64,000 nt of DNA from positions 443,689 to 507,688 of the forward strand of contig VCMS01000169.1 in the NCBI GenBank assembly GCA_022539475.1, in the 5' to 3' direction. The stretch comes from Gracilaria domingensis (Eukaryota > Rhodophyta > Florideophyceae > Gracilariales > Gracilariaceae). Positions 22,119-33,729 of this stretch are shown here, in pieces. The notes below the pieces were generated by a model. The model was not told where the DNA came from, made no database searches, and saw only the letters and a list, made by a program, of their open reading frames with translations. Each line of letters opens with the position of its first letter. Within the stretch, counting starts at the first letter, position 1. The position numbers were made by a program, and so were the translations under genes.

Positions 22119-23200
22119 GGTGACTGAGCGGGCTCAATCACGCCTGTGGGGAGCATTTTACCCACTTGGAACTGTTCTTCATCCCGGGCCTTCGGGCCTG
22201 CCCTATACGGGTGTTGAGCGACCGGCTTTGTATCTGGCAACAGATCAATCCGATGTTCGGTGGTAGGAACCTCTCCGAGGGTTCCATCCCACATTGGTGT
22301 GAACTCACGCAACATCTCGCGTAACTTCTCACGGTGTGAATCCGATACGTGACCCAGATCCAACTTCTAATTTCTTGAGAGGATCGAGTGTGTCAAATCT
22401 CGTAGAAAAGTCCTTCCTTTCCGAATCCTTCGGGTTGCTAGGCTCCACTGGAGAAGGCGATAAGAGGATACCCCCTTCCCCTCCTTAGAGGAAGTAACTG
22501 CATTTGCGGGTTCGAGGAGGCCCAGAACTTTGGCAGCAGAAACCTTAATAGGAATAAGGGCGGTAGGCTGTGGGAGCACCGTGCCGACAACTTGATTCTT
22601 CATAAGATACTGAGCCTTCTTTCCGAAGTTTGCAACCATAACTCGAAAGGGGCGTCCATCAGAGATCTGAACAACACCGTTCGCAAGCGCGAGCTGATAC
22701 TTCTCTTACAGAGACTGGAGTGGTTGACCAACTCGTAACCAACGGGGTGCGGCGATGACGTCAATACAAACCTGCGAGCCAGGGGTATAAGAACAGGTCG
22801 CGCGACGCGAAGTTTGGGAGACTCCTTCGAGGGTGTTGAGTCCTGTAAGGAGCTGGCAGTGGTACTAGTTTCGCTGTCGCCCTTCTCAGTGAACGACGAA
22901 CAATCGGTGCAACCGAACCATCTTCCATTTCTACTTCACGCATACGCGGCTTGATTGAATCGACATAACTGTCGCAAAAGTCACATCCCAGGATGACAGG
23001 GGCAGCAAGCGTGTTACAGACGATGAAATCGAGCTGTGAATCACAGTTGCCGATTCTGATTAGAAGTGTGACCATTTCAGCCGTCTTTAGCGGGTTATTA
23101 TTAGCGTCCGCCACGTCCATGACGGGTCCTTGACGAACTCGACAACAGATTTACGGTGGTAACAACGATTCGAAAATGAAATTGGGACCGGCACCTTTAT
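21760..23200 (-). pseudogene. Gypsy protease and N-terminal RT, frameshifted
   Basis: A protease-like segment carries 'LDKGAGPN' (DSGA-type active site with Lys for Ser) at about 23180 and 'VILGCDFCDSYV' (the ILG motif) at about 22990. The RT N-terminus follows at 21857-22363 with 'TEHRIDLLPDTKPV', 'YRAGPKARD', 'SPWASP' and 'RFCIDYRLL'. A frameshift at about 22040-22118 passes the RT into the chimeric frame described separately. The segment 22367-22639 is the spacer normally found between protease and RT. Confidence 0.7.
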
Positions 23201-23474
23201 CCAATATGGAACGATAACGTACCATATATTGGGTGGATAGGCCAAGATCTGCAAAAACCTTGTAGTTCCTCTTAGCCATCACCATGACTCGGTCCGGATC
23301 GGGTTGTTCCTAAACCGTATCCACGGGCGACGCAACACACCAACGGTGGTAGAGTCCACGTCTAGGTTGGCCTGTTTCCTTGAAAGGACTGTGACCGGGG
23401 AGCGAGGCGGCGACGCCTCGGGCGCCTTGGGCCTCACATTGGGCGCCTCTCCATCGGAGACTCCAGAACTCAGT

Positions 23475-25226
23475 TTAACTGAGCTCCATCCGTTCTAACG
23501 GGACGGCGTCTTGTGCTCCAGAGATCCACGAGGATTCCTGTGAAACTGTAGTAGGACTACCCGCAGCAGCGGTTGCCGCTACGGCTTGAGCCGATGAATA
23601 CCTAACCTGTGTAGAACCGGAGTGTCGCAACCCAGCATTTTCTGCAGCCGAAATCCTTCGTGGAAATTCTGTCTTAGCGCACAGATATGCGGTCACGGGC
23701 ACTAACGCCTGCTCTTCCTTAGTCAGTGATTCGTAATTCACCACTACTTTGGGCACTTCCCTCAACATGAGGCTGCAGTTCGGCGCTGCATGCCCATAGC
23801 TGTAGCAAGTATAACAGGTCAACTTCGGGGTTATCTTTCCGACGCTTCGTGGTTCTTGCACCTTCACCGTCCGCGGGTCTACCCAACCAGGTCGCTGGTA
23901 GCGGCTACCGGCGTAGGGTATCTGCGCGGCTCGAACACAATGGCGGTCTGCATAAAGCAGTTGGGTGTCCTTCACCATGGAGCCTTCGGTCGTGGACGGC
24001 AACTCCATAGTCGGAACAGAGACCAGGTCCTCCTGTGCGAAGTGCAAGTTATCCACGTTGCTTCGTTTCCCGCAGCGCGGTAACGGCTTCCTCAATGGCG
24101 CCATTAGTCGCGTACGAACGGAGTAGATACTGTACGGCTTCGGGCCAACAGGTGACCCTTCCTTTAGAAACTCGAGAGAAACATCTTACAGAGTTGAATT
24201 GATCTTCTATGAGGCCTCGTAGGAAGTACGGCAGGGCGACGTAAGCCTGTCCATCACTCATTCCGAGGATGTCTGCTTCCGCGACAAAGCGTGAGAGAAA
24301 ATCCAGCATTTGGATAGGATCTTCCCAGTAAATAGCTGGTTGCGAAAGGACAGTGCCATCCTTTTGATGCAGTCCTTGACTTTTCCCGTACCCCGGGGTG
24401 TCCGATTCAAACTAGAATCTTCCAAGCGGTAGTACCGATAAGACGAAAGCTTCTTGAACAAGGGATTGGTTGGCTCCAGTTCCTTCCAAGCTGAATGCTT
24501 CCTCCCCTTCTTTCGGGTTTGGATCTCACCATAAGTGGGTGTTGAACGGCGCATCCGCGATGAGCGAGCACGGCGTCCTCCCTCTATTAATGAGTCCGAT
24601 GAGGACGACTCCACAGAGCGATTTGAATTCACCGATGACCGAGACGAGTCCGAGTCACAGTCTTGGCCTTCCCTCTTCCTTGAGTGGGGTTTTACGGACT
24701 TCCGGTTACCAGCTCGAGGCGAAGTCACCGCAGTTGTGTGGGTAGCTGGCTCATCCGCGAGGGTGGTTGCCTCCAACGTCTCAAGACGGACGAATATCCG
24801 ATTGAACTTCGTATCCACCTCTTCGGTAAAACCGACGTAGCCTCCATGAACATCAAGTAGAGAGTTAACATCCTTCCGAACAATACGTAATACCTCTGAT
24901 ACATCCTCGTCCGAGGCGGCGTCAACCTTCAAACGAAGTGTATTGACCTCGCTGAGGAGAGCAGCATGAGAACTCCTCATGACCGCCGTTTGAGCCTCCA
25001 GGGTTCGAACTTGAGCCTCTAACTCCACAACGAGCGCGTCACTCACCACAACAGCGGGCGTTGAAGGCCCAGCTACTGGGGTATCTAACGACTTGGGTGC
25101 TGACTTCCGGATTCCGGACCTTCCATTCGATCCCACCGCAGGTTTCGGGACGGACCGCGGTCGCGGAGGTAATTCTGAACCAACTGATCGCGCCTTAGAC
25201 GGACTAGACTTCTTGCCTGAGCCCAT
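23475..25226 (-). pseudogene. Gypsy gag with coiled coil and CCHC zinc knuckle, frameshifted
   Basis: ATG 25226 (MGSGKKSSPSKARS) opens a basic/Pro-rich start, then a coiled coil ('VVELEAQVRTLEAQTAVM') and a Ser/Arg-rich linker. Capsid-like sequence continues in a second frame (24049-24309). A third frame (23475-24104) has the zinc knuckle 'CYTCYSYGHAAPNC' (CX2CX4HX4C), which binds RNA in Gag proteins. At least two frameshifts (about 24290 and about 24080) break it. The arrangement upstream of protease and RT on the same strand identifies it as gag of the same element. Confidence 0.7.
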
Positions 25227-25239
25227 CGTCACTGACGAG

Positions 25240-26576
25240 AACGAGAGAAAGCCCGAACCTGCTGGATATCAGCTGACAAACAGATAAAATAACCTTGCAT
25301 GAGTGTTCCGTCTCCACAATAGTGAGTTACAGGCACAATAGAAACCACCGTACCGACGGGAATCGCACACTACGGAAATAGGAGAGTTCTATCGCCACGG
25401 ACAGGACAAATTTTTTCTCGGAGAAACAACCACCGTACCGACGGGAATCACACACTACGGGAATACGGTAGAAGTTTCAGCGGAAAAACCTTAAAACCTT
25501 ATCCGGGCAGTAACTCATGCGGAAAACAACACAACAAACGACACCAGAATTGGGAGGGAGTCACAGTCAGATGACTACGAATAGTGGTCCTCCTAATCAA
25601 TTGTGCGTTCTACACTTCCACAGCGGAATGAATGCAACACGACGTCGAATTGTCGGAAACAATCCAGGAAACCTGTGAACTTCAGAGTCACCCACGACAC
25701 CGAGTCGGAAGCCCTTTGTACAGGCTCGACTTCTAAGTCGGGAGACCAAAATGTGGTGCAGAACCCCGCAAAGGGAGGAGACACGAAAGGCGTTCGGGAT
25801 CTTCCCTCGAAGAGGTGAGGACAGCAGATAGAGCGCTCCCAGGAATGGTGCAACGAGTCGGGTGTAAGCCGAGACCAAACCGTCACGACGGGGGTAGCGA
25901 GCTCAAGAGAGTCGGCCTAAAAGTCGGGGGATGTTGTGTAGAAAACGGCGATGCCGGGCGTGAAGTGTCACGAGACAGACACACACACACTGATGTGGCA
26001 CGGGCCGCGACGAGCGGGGCGAGCCACCAGATCAACAAAACGGGCAGAAAGAAACACCGGCACACGGGTCGTGCGTACCTGTTAAAAAGTGACACAAACA
26101 AGAAAAACAAGTAAAACAATACACACAATAGTGGCGGAAAGCTCCACAAGGAGGATGACTAGTCCCTCACCAGGTAGTGACTCTCCGCGAGGTGGCTATC
26201 ACGCAACAGGGGTTCCTGAGTCAGAGCCAACACTTGCTTGGTGCGTTTACTTGCCCAGTGTGGGTCGAGCTCACTTACCTAAGTATGGTGGCCGACCCCA
26301 CTGTCAGGGTGAGAATTAGTAGAATATTCTAATTATCTAAAACGTTAGAAATAATACTAATTCTCCCTATGAATGGGCGTGGCAAGCACTACACGTGTGT
26401 GAAGAATCCAGCAAAGCTGTGTACACGACCGTGACCAATTCCCATTGTGACCATTTCCAAGTAATTGGCGAATTCGCGTACAACTCATAAAGAGCTACAC
26501 CTCACCTCCGAACCGGAGCGATTAGTATGAATCGCATAGGCGACGAACTTCCGCGAAACGCGTTGCTCTACAGTCC
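25240..26576. other. Probable 5' leader/LTR zone of the second gypsy element; no gene
   Basis: No coding frame is supported. It contains a 33-bp direct repeat (25343-25460), a CA-dinucleotide run near 25981-25992, and an 11-bp inverted repeat (26311-26321 with 26355-26365: GAGAATTAGTA/TACTAATTCTC). Its position just upstream of gag suggests leader plus LTR, but LTR ends and a primer-binding site were not resolved. Confidence 0.4.
25343..25460 (+). repeat. 33-bp direct repeat, two copies 85 bp apart
   Basis: AACCACCGTACCGACGGGAA... at 25343-25375 recurs at 25428-25460 with one mismatch. It lies in the leader upstream of the minus-strand gag. Confidence 0.75.
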
Positions 26577-27053
26577 TCATCTCCAGGTTTTCCCGGTTAG
26601 CTTCATGCTGATAGCTCTTTGGTAACAAGCTTTGTATCGTGTACACTCAGCTCTAATCTTGTCCCAGTTCTTACGGAAGCCGTCCAATGAGCGCCTATCC
26701 CACCTGCGGCTGTCTAGACTGCAACCAGGCTTCTGCAAGCTGCAAGCATTTCTTGGCCTAGCTTTGTCTTTGATGAATATGGCACGTATGCGGCGACCAT
26801 GCTCCGCCGCAGACATCCCCGACCCAATTGATAGATCAGTGGACGCGGCAGAAGCATCTCAGACTAGGGCTATCGTCTCTTCTTTGTCCCACGCAATATT
26901 ACGGACTTTAGCTTGAAGATGCGGTCCCTGTGCATGCGTTTTACCTTCTCCCGTTGCCATCTCGGCGCGTTCATTGACCTTTCCTTGATGCCGCTTCTCG
27001 CGCAGCGCATTTACACTCTCCCCTCCAGAGCTATTCTCGATTTCTTGCGTCAT
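26577..27053 (-). pseudogene. SANT/Myb-like DNA-binding protein, broken by one stop
   Basis: One frame runs from ATG 27053 (a second ATG at 26960 is also possible), with a TGA at 26859-26861. Before the stop are 'MATGEGKTHAQG' and 'NIAWDKEETIALV'; after it 'MSAAEHGRRIRAIF', then 'WDRRSLDGFRKNWDKIRAE' and 'ACYQRAISMKLTG'. The spacing W-x-KEE...LVxA ... W-x-x-R-x-x-x-x-x-x-K-x-W-x-K-I resembles SANT/Myb-like domains found in Harbinger-type accessory proteins and related transposon or plant/algal proteins. The TGA replaces a position where CGA (Arg) would fit. The 3' end is also probably frameshifted near 26580. Either a transposon accessory gene or a host relative. Confidence 0.5.
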
Positions 27054-28483
27054 TGCGACAAGAATGGTGAAGAACCTTCGAGTTGCAGAAGAAATTTGCA
27101 CGTCAAGTTCCAGTAATGTCCTACTACATCGCCATAGATGTTATACACGGAAAACGAAGTACAGCTGCTTTGTACTGTGCGCGTGTGAATGTGACATTCC
27201 TGTTTGCCTCGTTTCTTACGTGTTCCTTCCCGCGAAAAACAAATTCGAAGCAACCTGCGAAGACACATTCCTATCCCGCTTTATTGCAAACAACAGCGGT
27301 GCCAATTATTGTCAACGCATCCCTGCTGGAGCCTCGTAGCGGCAACGCCCACAATGTTGTGCAGAAGCGGGTGCGTATTTGGGGTGCACTTTTTGCGGGA
27401 TGGAGTACTTGGCGGCAGCTGCGACAGCGGCTGCACCAGAACTAGCCACTGTCGCGCCTTTGGCATTGCTCGACCGTTTTAACGGCAAAGTGGTGCTCGT
27501 GGCGAGAGTATGTGTGGGCCGAAAATTACGTTGCGACATGGGCGCTTGTGAGTGCAGATGGGAGGCAGAATCCATTGCCTGCTCTAGTCGCACCACGGCC
27601 AGTAAGGCACGGTTCGACACGGAAAGAGCGGGGTCTTATAACTGTAGAGGCATTGAAACGGGCAGGGCGGCAGGGTGAATTATGAGTTCAGAGATGAGAG
27701 AAATGACAAAGGGGGAGTTAGTAGGGCTTGTGCCGAGCGGAATGACCGTAACTGAGGCGGAGATAGAAGGCACTGGTGCGACACTGCGCATGGACCCGGC
27801 CTGACTTAAGAAGTGGGTGGGCGCCGGCGTGGACGTTTGGGAGGCTAGTGCGGCGTCGAATTGTAGGGTGGGTGCGTTGATGGCGGTGGGAACCGTGCAC
27901 TGGCATAATGGGGTCGGCCTTCGTGCTGTTAATGCGCTCCTTGGCGAGGAGGCCGGAGTAGACGTGGGAGGTGTTACAAGTGAAGTAGTCGAACAGATCA
28001 AGGTTAACGTCGTTTTAGTACATCGGTCGTGGTCATACCCTCGAGCTTGAAGAGGGATGTGGACAGTTAGGGAACTGCGGCGGCAGCGGCGGCGGCAGTG
28101 AAGGTGGACACGGGCGGCATGAAGAGCGCGGTGGAGCGGGACATATTGGAGGGAAAGGCCTCGTAGAATTGGGGCGCGGCGGCGCAGGCGGGTGGAAGTG
28201 GAAGAAGCACGCCGTCGCAAGTGCGCCGGCCTGGACCGGCGACCAAGGAGGAGGCGCCCTTCAACCGCAGACGGAGCGCCAGAGGTGGCGGCACGCTGTG
28301 CGCTGCCAGAGGTGCGGTCTTTTGTTTGGGAGCACGACCCAAAATCCTGCCATTTTGGGTTAGCCCTTAACTTTTACGCAAGTGTTTTGGGAAATACGTA
28401 GACGAGTAGGGTACCCAAGCTGTCCAAAAATCGGACTAAAGCTTACTCTATGGGTTTTGGGCAGACCGGTGGGGACGCCCGTA
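27054..28483. other. GC-rich stretch, no supported gene
   Basis: Minus-strand frames here (27312-27620, 27636-28220, 28067-28342) are Ala/Pro/Ser-rich, with short peptide-like runs but no domain. They overlap each other and plus-strand frames of similar length. They could be a decayed disordered N-terminal extension of the SANT-like gene. I cannot support a gene. Confidence 0.35.
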
Positions 28484-28593
28484 GTAGCCACTGCGCAACG
28501 CATGAGGACGGTCGGTGTTCTGATTAAAAGAAATCAGACACTCCCTGCTTCTCGAGAGATGTCCAGATCTATACACAATGTGTGCACTTACGT
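28484..28593 (+). repeat. Direct repeat flanking the DIRS-type element, left copy
   Basis: This matches 32687-32796 over 110 bp without gaps and with roughly 17-18 mismatches, including the shared run AAATCAGACACTCC. Confidence 0.7.
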
Positions 28594-29099
28594 GAAAATC
28601 CAAAATACATTGGAGATTGGTCATACGCTCGAACGCATATGTCCGAAAAACTAATGAGAAGCGGTGGTGACTGAGATGCGCGAATCGAAATAAATGGCAA
28701 ACATGTTCTCAGAAACTCAATCCATGCGCTGCATAATCCAAATTCGCGAGAAGCCCGAGCAGAGTAATTAGTTGAAGCCTCCAATTCTCGAGCTATAAGA
28801 CGCGTAGGTAACACTCAGGTGGCAGCTGAATACCAAGGCGCCGTATGACCGTGTCCACTGCGGCCGACAGTGGCACACGGGAAAGTTCCCTTTAGAACAA
28901 CAACTCCGTTAATGGTTTTATGGCAACCCCCTTGCGGCGCAGGGCGACAGGAGAGGTGTTTACGTCCCACTGAGGTGAGTAGTTAATACGTACAAGTAAA
29001 GGTCTTCTTCGCGGATTGAATCCTGCACCTTTTCTAAGCAAGAAGAGAACAAACAATCCGGCATCTGCCTAATTAAGATCCGCAGGTCGTACGGCCTCA

Positions 29100-29530
29100 A
29101 CAAAAACAGAGCGCACTTGAAAGATGAATGAAAGTATCACCACCGCCCTGGCAAGCGTATTTTCTGGTCCATAGATGGTATTCCATATTGCAACATGCAC
29201 TTAGCAAATGTCGCGGATATACATATCCTGATGGTGGTCTCGGGAGAACGTTTATGCTAACTTCTGGCGTAAGCCATCATCAATGCACGCACCAGGGGAA
29301 TAATAGTTGGTTATTGGACGTGATAAAGTTTGTGATATTGTGAAACCGCCGAGATGTACTGTGGAAGTGACGTGGCACCTATGCGGACCTCCAAAGAGAA
29401 TTATCCGTTATAAGCCAGCACATCAGCTTCGCTTGCATGCAAAGGACAGCGATCTTTCTCATCGCAGAAACGCAACCATCTAGATATTTGAGAAGCGTGA
29501 TTCTTCCATGTTGCATAAGACCATCCATAG
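29100..29530 (-). pseudogene. Tyrosine recombinase N-terminal domain of the DIRS-type element
   Basis: A minus-strand frame reads 'RWLRFCDEKDRCPLHASE', then 'ADVLAYNG', a stop, 'FSLEVRIGATSLPQYISA', 'QYHKLYHVQ', a stop, and 'IIPLVRAL'. This is the SAM-like core-binding domain of DIRS-type tyrosine recombinases. The catalytic R-H-R-Y domain was not found and may be lost, since the terminal repeat starts at about 28593. Confidence 0.6.
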
Positions 29531-29599
29531 TAGGAAAGAAGCCAGGCCGCTTCTTCGGCTCACCCTGGCGCCAGGCCAGCCCCTGCTCGCACGAGAATT

Positions 29600-31450
29600 G
29601 TAGCTCTCAATTTTGACTTCCAAACCACACTCAGTTCCTGATTGAGAGGACGAGACCCCAGCGAGGGTTCGGAGATTTGCCGCTCGCGCTGAACAGTACG
29701 CCATCAGCCACTCGTTGGTCTACATAGACCATACGACAACTCAATTGCACTAAGCGCGCCAACCTGGCCTGAGCGGGCCGATTGGGAGCTATCAGTAACC
29801 CCTTGGTTCGCTCGACCTCTACCTCGCGGACCACTACTGGCAGAAGCTCGAATGGTGGGGCCCACAGTCTCCTCAAACCGTGGGACCATGATCAGTGTAG
29901 CTTTTCCGTGAGATATTTATGACCGGCTCGATGCAGTTCGTTGAGCGGACGAAGCAGGAACGCCATCTTGTCTGAGCCATGTTCGCGCCGGATTGATTCG
30001 ATAAACGCGTCCATTGCTCGAATATCAACCAGGTCCCATGTGCGGAAGAGTCGGGTTGCGAATTTGTTAAACGCTGTAGGAATCCATCGGGGTTCCAGGT
30101 TCACCCCGAGAAGCTTGAGGAGAATGCGCAGCTTGGGAAGCTGGCTCATCACGGCAGGAGAAGCGTCCACCATCGCGTTGATCACCGATACCACTGCTTG
30201 ATTGTCCTCTTGCACCAGAATCCGGCGGACTGCGGGAGTGGCGACGCAGTTCGCAAAGTGGTTGACCAGTAGAAGGTGCACCGCGCGTAGCTCCGTGACG
30301 GTGATATTCTGGGCCCGTTCTTCCCCCGTACAGAAACCTTGACCCTCCTACAAACCCGCGGCACGGGGTGCCATATCGAGTACCAAAGTTCCAACAAAGC
30401 CGATATCGGCCGCGTCCGCATGCATGCACAAGTACTTTGGGACCCGATGAATATCTCGACCTTGTCCTCTGGTCAGTGCTCTCCAGTATCGCAGGTCGCG
30501 AAGAGACTGTCGAGGGAGGCGAACCCGTGCCTCACTGACCATGCGTTTCCCCGTGGAAGTCAGAAGGACTGAGCTTCGCTCTCTGCGCTCGGCTGCAACC
30601 ATGTCGCAGTAGATCGACCGCGTGTAGAAGCGAGATAACGCAAGTGCCATGGACAGAGACACACAGATGACGAAGAACGTACGAAAGAGCGCAGCTGGGA
30701 GCAATCTCTTGTTGCGCTCGGCGATGAGAAGGACCTTCTTGGCCAGGCGCTCCATTCGTTCTACCTTCTCGTCGGTCACATAAATTTTCATGCGCTGAGT
30801 ATCGATGCACATGCCAACGTGGTCGATTCGTGTAGTCCCCTGCCAGCAGCCTTTTCTTGGATGCCGAACTACGCCCAGACGATCGAAGAGGGCAGAGAGA
30901 GGTTCTCAAGCTGTGGCGCAGTCGTCCGGGGTGGAAGTTCGGTGGGCTGGCGATGGCGCCAACAAAACGTCGTCTGTGTACGGTAGGAGTCGATAACCAA
31001 CGCGCTGCGGATATGGCGAACCAAAATCCTCATCATCTTCATAAACTATAGGGCGGAGCGGCTTCACCCGAAGGGCAGGGCAACCGAGCGGTGGTAATGA
31101 CCTCCATAACGAAACAAAAAATAGTCCCGTATACCCGGATGGAGATATATATGCCGATAATCCCTTTTCACATCCCACGACATAAGCTTGTCGCCCCGCT
31201 GCAGATCCAAGGCACAGGAGGGTATAGGCTACATGCGAACTGTGCCTTTGGGCCAACGCAGGCTTTGCCAGTGAAAGTTGACGACGAACCGCCCCTTTCG
31301 CCCGTCTCTCAGACCATTCCACGTTGTAAATGCTCACGATATCATACAACTACGTTTCAAGCAGGATTGAGCGTAATCTTTCGAAAGTTTTCCTAAATTC
31401 TAGTCTGGATCCCTTCTGTGAGGTCGCCCAAAGGAAAATCTTTGTCTGCG
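29600..31450 (-). pseudogene. DIRS-type reverse transcriptase and RNase H
   Basis: RT features in pieces: 'GRFVVNFHWQSL' (about 31270-31310), 'VKPLRPIVYEDDEDF' and the catalytic 'LLPYTDDVLLAPS' (YTDD at about 30966-30983). It continues with 'LSLALALSRFYTRSIY'-type sequence (30348-30812), the connection region characteristic of DIRS elements. RNase H follows: 'YLCMHADAADIGFVGTL', then 'ILVQEDNQAVVSVINAM' and 'PRWIPTAFNKFATRLFRTW' at 29892-30281, and 'FELLPVVVREVE' at 29631-29876. The product would copy element RNA into DNA. At least four frame changes show it is dead. Confidence 0.7.
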
Positions 31451-31646
31451 TCGGTTTGGGGACTATCCCCGGGTTTTTCGCAATGCAGAAACGGCTTCGC
31501 TGGCATGTCTTCCATGTCATACCGAATAGCTCTGACCATGAACTCTGAGGCCCAGATAGATTGCAATGCGTCAGCCCTTCGGGAATTCTTTTACCACAGG
31601 GGTTCTGCCCCGGAACCATCTGTGGCGCCTCTCTCCAGAGGTGGCA

Positions 31647-32564
31647 TCATTCGTTCTGGGTGGAACTCTGTCCACCCTTTTCTTTCTTAGCCCTCTCAAT
31701 CCTAGCTTTGGCCAGTTGTTTGGAAGCCTCGACTTCAAGCTTGGGGCTGAGGGCCTCTCTGTCAGTGCGATAATTGTTCGAAAAGACGGTATCGTGCCCC
31801 TGCTCTACCAGGAATGACATCTCTCTCGCTGTCCCCATACCTTGTTCAGTAATATCTCGAAAGTACCGTGCACGCATTGAGAGAACCTCGAGAGTGGCCT
31901 TGAAGGCCTCTTTTGGCAAGAACAGGAGTCTTCCGAACTGCTCGACATCACCAGAGCTCGAACAAAGATGGGACAGCGCAGCGAGCTCGCTAGCAAGACC
32001 CATTGTCATTGAATCATCATGCGGCGGTAAATGAAATTGATGCCTTTCAATAAAATGTAAGAGCACTTTCCAGGAATTTAATTCTTCTAGAAGTCACACT
32101 CATGGAAATGCCAGTGAAACAAAAACTTACTTATTTTTCAATGACGTTGGTCATATTACCTTACTACACCAGTCATCTTGTGTGCAAGTCTACTGAACAC
32201 CCTTTTAGTTTTCCCTTAACAAGTTTTGCCTGGGGCCCTGTCGCGGTCCAATCACCGGCGGTACTAAGGTACTCCCATTCCTTTGCGGACATTCGGTCCT
32301 TAGCTTAGCCTTCAAATCGTTGGGAAAGGCGTCGGCTTGCGGCTTGAAGTATCCAAAATGCGTGATGGGTACGTGGCGTCTCCTTTCGAAAACACTCTCT
32401 TCTTCGACCTACTTCGCGTTCAATTCGCTTACAACTGCCGCAAAGTTCAGTCTCGTATGTTTGAGTGGGCTCCACGCGAGATGCACTAGAGAGGCGGCTT
32501 CGCCGGTGGTCTCTGGTAGCGGTGAAGATGTCGCTGAAGCTTTTGATTCGGTGTGATCAGCCAT
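31647..32564 (-). pseudogene. Gag-like ORF of the DIRS-type element
   Basis: It starts at about ATG 32564 (MADHTESKASATSS), breaks, and continues at 31647-32066 with 'LASELAALSHLCSSS', 'LFLPKEAFKATLEVLS' and a Lys-rich tail. No zinc knuckle was seen, as is usual in DIRS gag-like proteins. The call rests on position upstream of RT on the same strand and on the helical, charged composition. Confidence 0.45.
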
Positions 32565-32686
32565 TGCGCTCTGTTCGCGCAAGTATCGAAGATGTCGCCG
32601 CCCTGAACGTTGGGGGTACTTTCTCGAAACGAGAAATAAACATACCAATGGACCTATTGTGCTTAGCGCCGAGCGAACTACTAACA

Positions 32687-32796
32687 GTAACCACTGTGCG
32701 ACGCATCGGGACGGTCAGTATTCTGATTGAAACAAATCAGACACTCCGTGCTTCTCAAGGGATCTTCAGATCCATACAAAATGTGTACAGTTACGT
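32687..32796 (+). repeat. Direct repeat flanking the DIRS-type element, right copy
   Basis: Partner of 28484-28593. It lies about 120 bp outside the inferred gag start, so the pair brackets the retroelement in the way terminal or split direct repeats do. Confidence 0.7.
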
Positions 32797-33282
32797 CAAT
32801 AAAAGACACTCGGAAAAGTCCTTATCAAAAACAAATATTATAAGGGACGTTGAGTACATAGCCAACCGCCAAACCCTTGGGTACGCATACAGTTGCAGAT
32901 GTTAAATACGTTGTGTTTTACAGAGATGAAACGCGTTCGTTTATAACTCCAAGGAGTTCGGATAGCAATATCCGCCGGTCTCCGCACGGTCACCAGGGCC
33001 CTGGAGCCTTTCCTACATAAATGAGTCGTTATTTGTATGGTTTTGACACGGATTAGAACCCTGTTCCCTTCCAAATCACGTCGCGGCAGGTCGTCCCGCT
33101 CTTAGTAAGCGAAAAAACATAAAACTCAGGACGCTCTCCTATGCGCCCTGACGACCGGTCGCCTCCCACCCCACCAGAAGCTCGGTCCAACGTCGATGGC
33201 TTCTGCAATGGATTCAGGCGTTTCGTTCCCGAAGCCGGCTTTTAAGTCCTCCGGTACTTCTAACGAGTCGTCATTGGCTGCC

Positions 33283-33729
33283 TTATTGCTTATATCTTTG
33301 AAAGATAGCGCTAAAAGGCGTCCGTTCTGTCTCCTGAGCTGTACTTGAGACTTGCCTCTTAATCTTGTGTTCTACCTCTTTTAGATGCTCTTCAAATTCG
33401 AAGACCATGGTTTTGAGTAGGAGTCTTCCGAGCAAATCCTCAGCTATGTCCTTGTCGGCGATGAGGAAATTTACTTCGGATATACGCACCGGGAGTTCCG
33501 TGTTCGGTAAGATGATCATCAGTGAAAGCGTAGTTCTCCTTGATGCGGTGGATGGCCCACTGGGTCTTCCTCCTGTAAAAGCTGGATCTGATTTCATTGG
33601 AGTCTCTAACTGCTCACAGGGTATTTGGGGATGCTTCTCTCGGGTGGCTTTAAACACGGTTGAGAGCACTGTGGAGAAATTTGCTCCTGAGTCACCTAAA
33701 GCAACTTCTCTTACGTCATTTAGAATCAC
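33283..33729 (-). pseudogene. Retropepsin-like aspartic protease remnant
   Basis: The frame has 'VALGDSGANFSTVLS', with the D-S-G-A active site of retropepsins, then a flap-like region, 'VNFLIADKDIAEDLLG' (the 'DLLGR' motif) and 'MVFEFEEHLKE'. This pattern is seen in retroelement proteases fused between gag and RT. No RT follows in the expected direction before the DIRS repeat, so it is an orphan fragment of a different element. Confidence 0.55.

Larger units (their letters stand above)
20373..25240 (-). mobile_element. Second decayed Ty3/gypsy element, minus strand
   Basis: Reading on the minus strand from 25226 down: gag with a coiled coil and CCHC knuckle, a protease-like segment, and an RT that stops after the central palm and continues into unrelated sequence. 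Multiple frameshifts separate the parts. RNase H and integrase were not found. No LTR pair was identified; the upstream 25240-26300 may contain the 5' leader/LTR. Confidence 0.7.
28484..32796 (-). mobile_element. Decayed DIRS-type (tyrosine-recombinase) retroelement with flanking direct repeats
   Basis: On the minus strand: a gag-like frame (about 32564-31650), reverse transcriptase (about 31450-30800), RNase H (about 30800-29600) and the N-terminal part of a tyrosine recombinase (about 29530-29100). This order and the lack of a DDE integrase are typical of DIRS/Ngaro-like elements. A 110-bp sequence is repeated in direct orientation at both ends (28484-28593 and 32687-32796, about 84% identical). 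All frames carry stops or shifts. Confidence 0.7.

Noticed and set aside
27636-28220. 194-codon Ala/Pro/Ser/Arg-rich minus frame
   Set aside because: Overlaps other frames of equal length in GC-rich sequence and has no domain; kept only as a possible disordered remnant.
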